Assembly (NCBI RefSeq): GCF_017614955.1
Contig: NZ_WVUH01000016.1
Location: 1-38,202 of the forward strand
Source: Micromonospora echinofusca
GTDB lineage: Bacteria > Actinomycetota > Actinomycetes > Mycobacteriales > Micromonosporaceae
Reading direction: 5' to 3'
DNA length: 38,202 bases
Of the stretch, positions 1 through 7,721 are shown in pieces. Below the pieces are notes generated by a model. The model made no database searches, was not told the DNA's origin, and was given only the letters and a program-made list of their open reading frames with translations. The position numbers and the translations under genes were made by a program. Every line of letters starts with the position of its first letter. Position 1 is the first letter of the stretch.

Positions 1-60
1 CGCCCGACCCGCCCGGTGCCGAACTTGGCACCCCGGCCGTGCCGGGGGAGGATACGAGGC

Positions 61-2124
61 GTGGCTGCGGAGGCGGGGCCCGCGACGGAGAGCGGCCCGG
101 ACGATCATGTGCGTCGGGTCCGGCTACCCGCGGACCGTCGTACGCCGGCCGCCGCCCGGGCCATCGTCCGGTCGGTGCTCGCCGAGGCCGGTCTGGAGGA
201 GCTGCTCAACGAGGCGCTCCTGCTCACCACGGAACTCTCCACCAACGCCGTCGAACACGCCCGGACCGAGCTGGACATCGAGGTCGTCGCCGACGCGACC
301 GGGTTGACCGTGACGGTGTCCGACTTCGCCACCGGGCACCGCGAGGAACTGACCGCCGGCCCGCGCAATGTCTCCCCGGACATCGGCGAGGTCTCCGAGC
401 GGGGTCGCGGCCTGCTGCTGGTGGACCACTTCGCCAACAGCTGGGGCACCACCCACCTGCCCAGCGGCAAGGGCGTCTGGTTCCACCTCGACCGGCCCGG
501 CGCCCCCGTCGACGGTGCGCGCCCCCGGGAGCCGCACCGGCCGGCGGGCACGTCGGCCGTGGGTGGTTCCGCGCCGAGTGTCGGCGCGATGACCGCGTTG
601 ATGCAGGTCGCACCCGATTCGTACGGCGACGACCCGCTGCCCGAGTTCGCCGCCGAACTCCTCACCCGGGTCGCCGAGATGGTCGGGGCCGCGGGTGGTG
701 CGATCCGACTGGACCGGGGCGACGGTACCGGTGAGCAACTGCTCGCCCGGTACGGTCGACCGCCCCGTCCCGGTGACGAACTGCTCCGGGTGCCGTTGGC
801 GGTGAACCGTCCGTACAGCGGGGAACTCGAACTCGACGCCGCACCGTCGGCGTACGCCCGGCCGCTCGCGGCCCTGATGGTGGAGCGGCTCTCCCTGCAC
901 CTGGAGAACGACCGGTTGCGCCGGGCGGACGTCCGCCGGCAGACCTGGTTGACCTTCCTGGCCGAGGCGAGCGAACTGCTCGCCCAGTCGCTGGACGTCG
1001 AGCTGACGATGGCACTCATCCCGCAGCTGGTCGTACCCCGGCTCGGGCAGTGGTGCGCGGTGCACACCACCGACGAGTGGGGGCGGCTGCGGCTGGCTGC
1101 GGCCAGCCACGCCGACGAGTCGGTGCTCCCCCAGTTGCACGCCGTACTCGCCGAGACCGGGCCGGAGTCGGTGCAGGCCCGGTTGCGGGAGGCGTCCCGG
1201 AGCGGTTCGCAGATGCCCCTCGGCGCACCGATGGACGGGTTCGCGGTGCCGCTGGTGGCGCGGGGGCAACGGTTGGGCACCCTGGCGGTGGGCCGCCACC
1301 AGCGGCACCGGCACGATTCGGACGAGGTGGCCGTCCTGGAGGACGTGGCCCGGCGGGCGGCCCTGGCGATCGAGAACGCCCGGATCCACGCCGAGCGGCG
1401 CCGGGTCGCGCAGACCCTGCAACAGTCCCTGCTGCCACCCGCACTGCCGGTGGTGGACGGCATCGGGTTCGCCGCCGAGTACGTGCCGACCGGTGACGAC
1501 GCCGAGGTGGGTGGCGACTTCTACGACGTGGTGCCGCTGCCCGACGGGCGCTGGCTGGTGGTGGTCGGGGACGTCTCCGGCAAGGGGGTGCAGGCGGCGG
1601 CGGTGACCGGGCTGGTCCGGGACGTGATCCGGGTACTGGTCTCGGACGGCCGCCCGCTGCCGGAGGCGCTGGCCCGGCTCAACGACACGCTCGTCGAGCG
1701 GGGCGGTGGGCGGTACTGCACACTCGCGCTGGCGGCGGTCGGACCGGCGACCGACGGGCGGCTCGACGTGTCCCTGCACCTGGCCGGACACGACCGTCCG
1801 GTGCTGGTCCGGGGGGACGGCGGAGCGGCCTTCGTCGGTTCGGGTGGTACGGCGCTGGGCCTGCTCGACGCGATCGCCTCCCCGGCGACCCCGGTGCCGC
1901 TGGGGCCCGGGGACGCGCTGATCTTCTACACCGACGGGGTGACCGAGCGGCGCCGGGGTCGGGAACTCTTCGGCACCGAGCGGCTCCGCGACGCGGCGGC
2001 GCCGCTGGCCGGCTACCCGGCGGCGGTGGTCGCGGCCCGGTTGCGTTCCGCTGCGATCGGCTTCTCGGCGGAGTCGCCCCGTGACGACATCGCCATCCTG
2101 GTGCTGCGCAACGACGCGGTCTGA
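61..2124 (+). CDS. HATPase-GAF-SpoIIE (PP2C-type) serine phosphatase
   Basis: This is a cytoplasmic partner-switching protein of the RsbW/RsbU kind. An RsbW-like HATPase domain comes first, with an N-box ending ELSTNAVEHA near residues 57-66 and a glycine-rich GRGLLLVDHF near 115. A GAF domain spans about 293-447, and a SpoIIE/PP2C phosphatase about 463-685. Metal-binding acidic motifs are visible as EVGGDFYDV, GDVSGKG, YTDGVTE and RDDIAIL. The family dephosphorylates STAS anti-anti-sigma factors, and the HATPase part normally binds or phosphorylates the same partner. Having the HATPase at the N-terminus is the reverse of the commoner phosphatase-then-HATPase order. I chose GTG at 61 because GGGGGAGG lies 9 bases upstream; an in-frame GTG at 16 has no such site. 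The gene is solitary here, and its STAS partner is not adjacent. Confidence 0.88.
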   Translation: MAAEAGPATESGPDDHVRRVRLPADRRTPAAARAIVRSVLAEAGLEELLNEALLLTTELSTNAVEHARTELDIEVVADATGLTVTVSDFATGHREELTAGPRNVSPDIGEVSERGRGLLLVDHFANSWGTTHLPSGKGVWFHLDRPGAPVDGARPREPHRPAGTSAVGGSAPSVGAMTALMQVAPDSYGDDPLPEFAAELLTRVAEMVGAAGGAIRLDRGDGTGEQLLARYGRPPRPGDELLRVPLAVNRPYSGELELDAAPSAYARPLAALMVERLSLHLENDRLRRADVRRQTWLTFLAEASELLAQSLDVELTMALIPQLVVPRLGQWCAVHTTDEWGRLRLAAASHADESVLPQLHAVLAETGPESVQARLREASRSGSQMPLGAPMDGFAVPLVARGQRLGTLAVGRHQRHRHDSDEVAVLEDVARRAALAIENARIHAERRRVAQTLQQSLLPPALPVVDGIGFAAEYVPTGDDAEVGGDFYDVVPLPDGRWLVVVGDVSGKGVQAAAVTGLVRDVIRVLVSDGRPLPEALARLNDTLVERGGGRYCTLALAAVGPATDGRLDVSLHLAGHDRPVLVRGDGGAAFVGSGGTALGLLDAIASPATPVPLGPGDALIFYTDGVTERRRGRELFGTERLRDAAAPLAGYPAAVVAARLRSAAIGFSAESPRDDIAILVLRNDAV

Positions 2125-2268
2125 ACGTGGGGTCGGAGCCCGGCCGCTGCGGGAAACCTTCACCAGACAGATCGACCATGTTAATTATTTACAGAAATAG
2201 ATGAAGCTCATATGCTTCCGGTACTGCGTACGCATGGATCGCCCCGCCACCCCTGAGAGGGACGGATC

Positions 2269-3054
2269 ATGCGCTCATCCAGAACCGTGGTCACCTTCCT
2301 GTCCACCCTCGTCGTCGCCCTCGCGGCCACCCTCACCGTCGCCGGCCCCGCACAGGCGGCACCCGTCTTCAAGGCACCGTTCCCGTGCAACCAGCGGTGG
2401 ACGTACAGCCACCACAGCGCCGAGGTGCGGCTGGCGTTGGACTTCGTCCGCGCCGACGGCGGCACCACCGCCGGTACCCCGGTCCTGGCCTCGGCGGCCG
2501 GCACCGCCTTCCGCTACTACCAGGCGGACGGCGCCGGCAACTACATCGTGATCGACCATGGCGGCGGCTGGAAGACGTACTACTTCCACCTCGCCGCGTT
2601 CTCGGTGGCGCACGGGGCATGGGTCGGCCAGGGACAGCAGATCGGCACCACCGGCAGCACCGGCAACTCGTCCGGGGCGCACATCCACTACGAGCAGCTC
2701 TACAACGGCGTCGGGCAGAACATCGTGATCAACGGCTGGTCCCTCGCCCCTTATCCCGGGTACTACAACCAGAAGTACCTGACCAGCGACAACGGCTGCG
2801 GCGGCGGGACCGCCTTCTGGACCTGGGGCTCCGGGGTACGGGTCCGCACCGACGCCTACCTCTCCGCACCCACGGTGACCACGCTGGCCGGCCCGACCCT
2901 CGTCCACGTGCTCTGTCAGAAGCAGGGTGACTGGGTCACCGCCGACGGCTACACCAACAACTGGTGGTCACGGCTGCGGGACCAGAACGGTTTCATCACC
3001 AACATCTACATCGACCATCCCGCCGCCCAACTGCCCGGGGTACCCGTCTGCTGA
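2269..3054 (+). CDS. Secreted M23 family metallopeptidase with C-terminal SH3-like domain
   Basis: This is a secreted zinc endopeptidase expected to cut peptidoglycan cross-bridges. A Sec signal peptide occupies residues 1-30 and ends AQA before APVF. The M23 fold follows: H48/H49 and D58 (SHHSAEVRLALDF), H107 in YFHL, and the HxH pair H138/H140 in GAHIHYEQ. The His-to-Asp spacing of about 10 residues resembles LasA/beta-lytic proteases more than the short HxxxD of LytM. Residues about 185-261 look like a bacterial SH3-type wall-binding domain. The ribosome site GAGAGGGACG precedes the ATG. The 143-base upstream gap has an unusually AT-rich patch near 2179-2215, which probably holds the promoter. 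Length (261 aa) is normal for actinobacterial members. Confidence 0.88.
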   Translation: MRSSRTVVTFLSTLVVALAATLTVAGPAQAAPVFKAPFPCNQRWTYSHHSAEVRLALDFVRADGGTTAGTPVLASAAGTAFRYYQADGAGNYIVIDHGGGWKTYYFHLAAFSVAHGAWVGQGQQIGTTGSTGNSSGAHIHYEQLYNGVGQNIVINGWSLAPYPGYYNQKYLTSDNGCGGGTAFWTWGSGVRVRTDAYLSAPTVTTLAGPTLVHVLCQKQGDWVTADGYTNNWWSRLRDQNGFITNIYIDHPAAQLPGVPVC

Positions 3055-3067
3055 CCGGCTGACTTGT

Positions 3068-3105
3068 CGGGCGGCTGCCGTCAGCAGTCGCCCGGCAGCC
3101 GCCCG
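3068..3105. terminator. Convergent hairpin terminator
   Basis: CGGGCGGCTGCCG (3068-3080) pairs perfectly with CGGCAGCCGCCCG (3093-3105), a 13-bp stem around a 12-base loop. It lies between the convergent M23 and GlcE-like genes, and its right arm is inside the last codons of the oxidase gene. No U-run follows, as is common for actinobacterial terminators. Confidence 0.55.
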
Positions 3106-4391
3106 GGGGCCAGTCGCCGGCGTGGGTCGTACCGCTGCTTCACCGCGCGCAGCCCACCAGCCGGGGACGGGTGTCCCCACAGGTCGACCGCGTGCCGCAC
3201 CGCCGGGGGTGCGGAGATCACCACGCACCGGCCCCGCCGGGCGAGCAGCACGGTGCGTACCCCGTCCAGGATGGTGGCGACCCGGTCCGGCGGGGTGCCG
3301 CCCGGCAGTACGGCGTGCACGGTGCCGAGCCCGGCCGAACCACGGACCGGCACCGGGGCACCGACGGCGTCCCGCAACGCGTAGACCGCGGCGTGCAGGT
3401 CGCTGGTCGGCACCTCCACCCGCAGCGCGATGTCCCCCTCCCGGAACGGGTAACGCCGCCACCACTCCGGTGGACGGTGCACCGCCCGCGCGTCGCCGCC
3501 GAGCAGGTCGGCGGCCCGGACCGCGCGTTCGGCGACGTCCGCCGGCCCGCCCTCAAGGAGCACGACGAGCCGGCCGGCCGGCGGCGGGGCGGAGCTGCCC
3601 GACCTGCGGGTACGACCCGGGTCGACCGGGAGGGCCGGCAGGTCCACCTCGATCGCGGCCGGCTGCAACGGCGAGGCGACGACCGCGCGGACCAGCTCGT
3701 GCACCTCCAGTGGTGACCACACCGAGCGGGACACCCAGACCCGACCGGCCGGGATCGGCTGGACCCGGAACGCGGCCGAGACCAGCACCCCGAGCCCGCC
3801 CTGCGACCCGCAGAGCAGCCGGTCGAGGTCGGGGGCGGAGGGCTCACCACCCACCCGGACCAGCTCACCGTCCGCGTCGAGGTAGCTCACCGCCACCAAC
3901 TGGTCGCACGGGGGCCCGTGCCGGTGCCGCAGCGGACCGGGCTCGTCGGCGGCGACCACCCCGCCCACCGTCGCGCCGTCAGACGGCGCGTCCAGCGCGA
4001 GCCGCTGGCCGGTCCGGCCGAGGATCGCCTGCGCGGCCCGCAACGGGGTACCGGCGCCGACCTCGGCCACCCCGGAGCCGCGTGCGTCGTGCCGGACGCC
4101 CGCGAGCCGACCCGTGTCGAGCAGGATGTCCACCCGCGACGGCGCGGCACCCCAGTCGATCTTCGTGCCGGCACCCCGGGGCACCACGGTGAGATCGTGC
4201 TCGGCGGCCAGTTTGAGCACCCGGGCGGCGGCGTGCACCCCACCGGGTGCCGCCACCCAGCGGGCCGGCTCGCCGGCCACCTCGTCGGCGGCACCCGCCA
4301 GCCGGGCGAACGGCGTACCGCAGATGTCGGCCAGGCGCCGGGTCACCTCGGCGACCTCCGGCCGGTGCGTCGAACCTGATGAGCGACCCAT
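3081..4391 (-). CDS. FAD-binding oxidoreductase, glycolate oxidase GlcE-like subunit
   Basis: This 436-residue protein matches the FAD-binding subunit (GlcE) of glycolate oxidase and related 2-hydroxyacid oxidases. A PCMH-type FAD domain covers roughly residues 35-205, with VPRGAGTKIDWG and the flavin-loop region SDGATVGGVVAADEPGP. The C-terminal half is FAD-oxidase C-like and ends in an Arg-rich tail including KQRYDPRRRLAPG. The usual GlcD and GlcF partners are not nearby, so it may work with distant subunits or alone. The start is uncertain. ATG at 4391 is preceded by TACGAT seven bases upstream, which would suit leaderless transcription; ATGs at 4400 and 4409 are in frame and none has a clear ribosome site. 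It converges with the M23 gene and shares its terminator hairpin. Confidence 0.82.
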   Translation of the reverse strand: MGRSSGSTHRPEVAEVTRRLADICGTPFARLAGAADEVAGEPARWVAAPGGVHAAARVLKLAAEHDLTVVPRGAGTKIDWGAAPSRVDILLDTGRLAGVRHDARGSGVAEVGAGTPLRAAQAILGRTGQRLALDAPSDGATVGGVVAADEPGPLRHRHGPPCDQLVAVSYLDADGELVRVGGEPSAPDLDRLLCGSQGGLGVLVSAAFRVQPIPAGRVWVSRSVWSPLEVHELVRAVVASPLQPAAIEVDLPALPVDPGRTRRSGSSAPPPAGRLVVLLEGGPADVAERAVRAADLLGGDARAVHRPPEWWRRYPFREGDIALRVEVPTSDLHAAVYALRDAVGAPVPVRGSAGLGTVHAVLPGGTPPDRVATILDGVRTVLLARRGRCVVISAPPAVRHAVDLWGHPSPAGGLRAVKQRYDPRRRLAPGRLPGDC

Positions 4392-4484
4392 GGCGGTCAT
4401 CGTACACATGTTCTAATCAGCCGGTGGCGGAATGACCGAACCGCCCGCCCTGGCAGCCGCCGACGGGAAACGGCGACCGGTAAC

Positions 4485-6590
4485 GTGACGCCCGTGACGA
4501 CTTCCACGCCCGTGCCCGTGGCCAAGCGGGTCCCCACCGAGCGCATCCACCACGGCGACACCGTCATCGACGAGTACGCGTGGCTCGCCGGCAAGGAGGA
4601 CCCGGAGACCATCGCCTACCTGACCGCGGAGAACGCCTTCACCGAGGCGCGGACCGCCCACCTCGCCGGGCTGCGCGAGACGCTGTTCACCGAGACCCGG
4701 CAGCGGACCCAGGAGACCGATCTGTCGGTACCCACCCGCAAGGGCGGCTACTGGTACTACACCCGCACGGTGGAGGGGCAGCAGTACGGCGTGCAGTGCC
4801 GCCGTGCGGTCCGCGACGGCGAGACCGAACCGCCGGTCAGCCCGGACGGTGCCCCGCTCGACGGCGAGGAGGTGCTGCTCGACGGCAACCTGCTCGCCGA
4901 GGGGCACGACTTCTTCTCGCTCGGCGCGTTCGACGTCAGCCCCGACGCGCGCTGGCTGGCGTACTCGACGGACTTCTCCGGCGACGAGCGGTTCACCCTG
5001 CGGGTCAAGGACCTGACCACCGGCGAGGTACTCGCCGACGAGGTACCGGACACCTTCTACGGCACCGCCTGGTCGGCGGACGCCTCGACGCTGTTCTACG
5101 TGACCGTCGACGAGGCGTGGCGGCCGTACCGGGTGTGGCGGCACACCATCGGCACCCCGGCCGCCGACGACGTGATCGTCTACGAGGAGGCCGACGAGCG
5201 GTTCTGGGTCGGGGTCGAGCTGACCCGCTCGGAGAAGTTCGTCGTGATCGACGCGCACAGCAAGATCACCAGCGAGGTGCGGGTCATCCCGGCGGGCAAC
5301 CCGACCGGCGAGCCGGCGGTGGTCGCCCCCCGGCGGCAGGGCGTCGAGTACTCCGTCGAGCACCACGGGCACCGGTTCCTGATCCTGCACAACGACGGTG
5401 CGGAGGACTTCGCACTCGCGTACACCTCGGCCGACGCCCCCGGCGACTGGGTGCCGCTGATCGAGCACTCCCCCGGTACCCGGCTGGAGGCGGTCGACGC
5501 GTTCGCCAACCACCTGGTGGTGTCACTGCGCAGCAACGGCCTCACCGGCCTGCGGGTGCTCACCATCGGCAGCACCGACGCGTACGACATCGAGTTCCCG
5601 GAGCCGATCCACAGCGTCGGCCTGGACAGCAACCCGGAGTACCAGACCACCGAGGTCCGGTTCCGCTACACCTCGCTGATCACCCCGGACTCGGTCTACG
5701 ACTACGACCTGGTCACCCGGGAGATGAAACTGCGCAAGCGCAAGCCGGTCCGGCCCGGGCCGGACGGCCGGGAGTTCAACCCCGACGACTACCAGCAGCA
5801 CCGGGACTGGGCGGTCGCCGACGACGGCACCCGGGTACCCATCTCGCTGGTCTGCCGGGCCGACACGCCCCGGGACGGCTCCGCCCCCTGCGTGCTCTAC
5901 GGCTACGGCTCGTACGAGGCCAGCATGGACCCGTGGTTCTCCATCGCCCGGCTCTCCCTGCTGGACCGGGGCGTGATCTTCGCGGTGGCGCACGTCCGGG
6001 GTGGCGGTGAACTGGGCCGGCGCTGGTACGACGAAGGCAAGCTGCTGGCCAAGAAGAACACCTTCACCGACTTCGTGGCCAGCGCCCGGCACCTGGTCAA
6101 AGCCGGCTGGACGACCGCCGACCGACTGGTCGCCCGGGGCGGCTCGGCCGGCGGACTACTGATGGGCGCGGTGGCCAACCTGGCCCCGGACGCCTTCACC
6201 GGCATCGTCGCGCAGGTGCCGTTCGTCGACGCGCTCAACTCCATCCTGGACCCGTCGCTGCCGCTGACCGTCACCGAGTGGGAGGAGTGGGGCAACCCGC
6301 TCGACGACCCCGAGGTGTACGAGTACATGAAGTCGTACACCCCGTACGAGAACGTCCAGCCGGTGAACTACCCGGCGATCCTCGCGGTGACCAGCCTCAA
6401 CGACACCCGGGTGCTGTACCACGAGCCGGCCAAGTGGATCGCCCGGCTGCGGGCGGTGGCCCCGCAGGGCGACTACCTGCTGAAGACCGAGATGGGTGCC
6501 GGGCACGGTGGGCCGAGCGGGCGGTACGACGCCTGGAAGGAGGAGGCCTTCGTCAACGCCTGGACCCTGGACCGCTTCGGCCTCGCCTGA
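4485..6590 (+). CDS. ptrB: Oligopeptidase B (S9 family prolyl oligopeptidase)
   Basis: This is a cytosolic serine oligopeptidase that cuts short peptides after basic residues. An N-terminal seven-bladed beta-propeller (about residues 70-410) is followed by an alpha/beta-hydrolase domain. Counting from GTG 4485, the catalytic triad is S554 in RGGSAGG, D640 in LNDTRVLYHEP and H674 in GAGHGGPSGR. The signature YGYGSYEASMDPWFS, which contacts the active site, is also present. Length (701 aa) is normal for the family, and there is no signal peptide. An alternative GTG at 4494 is equally plausible, since neither start has a strong ribosome site. The TGA stop is followed after GGT by a 54-bp hairpin element (6594-6647), likely its transcript end. 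It reads as a single-gene unit divergent from the GlcE-like gene. Confidence 0.9.
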   Translation: MTPVTTSTPVPVAKRVPTERIHHGDTVIDEYAWLAGKEDPETIAYLTAENAFTEARTAHLAGLRETLFTETRQRTQETDLSVPTRKGGYWYYTRTVEGQQYGVQCRRAVRDGETEPPVSPDGAPLDGEEVLLDGNLLAEGHDFFSLGAFDVSPDARWLAYSTDFSGDERFTLRVKDLTTGEVLADEVPDTFYGTAWSADASTLFYVTVDEAWRPYRVWRHTIGTPAADDVIVYEEADERFWVGVELTRSEKFVVIDAHSKITSEVRVIPAGNPTGEPAVVAPRRQGVEYSVEHHGHRFLILHNDGAEDFALAYTSADAPGDWVPLIEHSPGTRLEAVDAFANHLVVSLRSNGLTGLRVLTIGSTDAYDIEFPEPIHSVGLDSNPEYQTTEVRFRYTSLITPDSVYDYDLVTREMKLRKRKPVRPGPDGREFNPDDYQQHRDWAVADDGTRVPISLVCRADTPRDGSAPCVLYGYGSYEASMDPWFSIARLSLLDRGVIFAVAHVRGGGELGRRWYDEGKLLAKKNTFTDFVASARHLVKAGWTTADRLVARGGSAGGLLMGAVANLAPDAFTGIVAQVPFVDALNSILDPSLPLTVTEWEEWGNPLDDPEVYEYMKSYTPYENVQPVNYPAILAVTSLNDTRVLYHEPAKWIARLRAVAPQGDYLLKTEMGAGHGGPSGRYDAWKEEAFVNAWTLDRFGLA

Positions 6591-6593
6591 GGT

Positions 6594-6647
6594 GTAAGGA
6601 AGGGCCCCTTCTTAACGCTTTCGGTATAGGAAGGGGCCCTTGTTAAC
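6594..6647. repeat. 54-bp hairpin element, copy 1
   Basis: Two 22-bp arms, each centred on GGGCCC, flank a 10-base loop. The left arm begins GTAAGGAAGGGCCCC and the right arm ends GGGGCCCTTGTTAAC; the arms pair with a few mismatches. It begins three bases after the oligopeptidase B stop codon (TGA-GGT-GTAAGG). The same element occurs inverted at 7659-7712 and again at 14648-14701. It may be a terminator, a REP-like repeat, or both. Confidence 0.8.
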
Positions 6648-6664
6648 CCGCCAACTGTCCCGAC

Positions 6665-7606
6665 TCAACGCTCCAGCGCCGACGCGAGCACCGCCGGGTC
6701 GACGTTGCCGCCACTCAGCACGGCCACGGTACGCCCGGCGGGCAGCTCGGCGGCCCGGAACAGTCGCGCGGCCAGGGCGACCGCTCCGCTCGGCTCCGCA
6801 ACCAGCCGGGCGTCCCGGGTCAGCCGGCCGACCGTCGCGGCGATCTCCTCCTCACTGACCGTCACGATGCCGTCCAGCCGGGCCCGCAGGTGGGCGAGGG
6901 TCAACGGCGACAAATGGGTACGCAGACCGTCGGCGCTGGTCCGCCAGGTCCGGTCGACCTCCCAGACCACCACCTCCCCGGCAGCCAGCGAGTCCCGGGC
7001 ATCGGCGGCGAGTTCCGGTTCCACCCCGAGCACCGTCGTCGACGGGCGGAGCGCCTTCACCGCCGTCGCCACCCCGGAGGCGAGCCCGCCCCCGCCGACC
7101 GGTACCAGCACCACGTCGACGTCCGGCAGGTCCGCGACGATCTCCAGGCCGATGGTGCCCTGGCCGGCGATGACGTCCCGGTGGTCGTACGGCGGAACGA
7201 TGGTGCGTCCGGTGTCGGCGGCGACGCGACGGGCCTCGACCAGCCGCTCGCTCGGCGGGACCAGTACGACCTCCGCTCCGTACGCCCGGATCTTGTCGAT
7301 TTTGATCTGTGGTGCCCCCTGTGGGACCACCACCGTGCACGGCGCCCCGACGGCGCGGGCCGCGTAGGCGAGCGCCTGGCCGTGGTTGCCGGAGGAGTGG
7401 GTGACCACGCCCCGGGCGCGGGCCACCGGATCGAGCCGGGCCACCGCGTTGACAGCACCCCGCAGCTTGAACGAACCGACCGGTTGCAGGCTCTCCGGCT
7501 TGATCCACAGCCCGGTCTCCCAGGCGGGGACCAGCGGGGTACGGAACACCACCGGGCCGACCCGGTCGGCGGCGGAACGGATGTCATCCAGCGTCACGAG
7601 GTCCAT
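6665..7606 (-). CDS. PLP-dependent threonine/serine dehydratase (fold type II)
   Basis: This 313-residue enzyme belongs to the threonine ammonia-lyase/serine dehydratase/serine racemase family. The PLP-binding lysine is K47 in GSFKLRGA, the substrate loop is SSGNHGQ (71-77), and the phosphate-binding glycine loop is VPVGGGGLASG. There is no C-terminal ACT regulatory domain, so it is not the feedback-controlled biosynthetic IlvA. A catabolic threonine dehydratase or serine racemase is more likely; the sequence does not decide between them. AGGATGAGGC precedes ATG 7606. The gene stands alone and is bracketed by two 54-bp hairpin elements in opposite orientation, 17 and 52 bases from its ends. 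Confidence 0.87.
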   Translation of the reverse strand: MDLVTLDDIRSAADRVGPVVFRTPLVPAWETGLWIKPESLQPVGSFKLRGAVNAVARLDPVARARGVVTHSSGNHGQALAYAARAVGAPCTVVVPQGAPQIKIDKIRAYGAEVVLVPPSERLVEARRVAADTGRTIVPPYDHRDVIAGQGTIGLEIVADLPDVDVVLVPVGGGGLASGVATAVKALRPSTTVLGVEPELAADARDSLAAGEVVVWEVDRTWRTSADGLRTHLSPLTLAHLRARLDGIVTVSEEEIAATVGRLTRDARLVAEPSGAVALAARLFRAAELPAGRTVAVLSGGNVDPAVLASALER

Positions 7607-7658
7607 GCCTCATCCTGCCCCGGCGCGCTGCCGTTCCGCCGTCCCGGACGGTCCAGGT

Positions 7659-7712
7659 GTTAACAAGGGGCCCTTCCTATACCGGAAGCGTTAACAGGGG
7701 GCCCTTCCTTAC
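7659..7712. repeat. 54-bp hairpin element, copy 2 (inverted relative to copy 1)
   Basis: It begins GTTAACAAGGGGCCC and ends GGCCCTTCCTTAC, the reverse complement of copy 1 apart from a few substitutions and of the same 54-bp length. It lies between the dehydratase start and the deacetylase/glycosyltransferase stop. On the minus strand the stop codon sits in ACGTAAGGGAAGG, nine bases before the element, and that stretch resembles the element end GTAAGGAAGG. Part of an element may therefore supply this stop codon. Confidence 0.8.
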
Positions 7713-7721
7713 AACCTTCCC

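Noticed and set aside
105..2163. Long minus-strand frames opposite the first phosphatase gene
   Set aside because: They are low-complexity Ser/Arg/Pro translations with no recognisable motifs; the plus strand carries a full HATPase-GAF-SpoIIE protein.
2125..2268. A c-di-AMP (ydaO) riboswitch upstream of the M23 peptidase
   Set aside because: Wall hydrolases often have one, but the 143-base leader lacks the conserved core and is too AT-rich and short.
6594..7712. The dehydratase gene between two inverted 54-bp elements as a composite transposon
   Set aside because: There is no transposase, no target duplication is visible, and a third copy stands alone at a gene end, so independent insertion or a terminator role is simpler.
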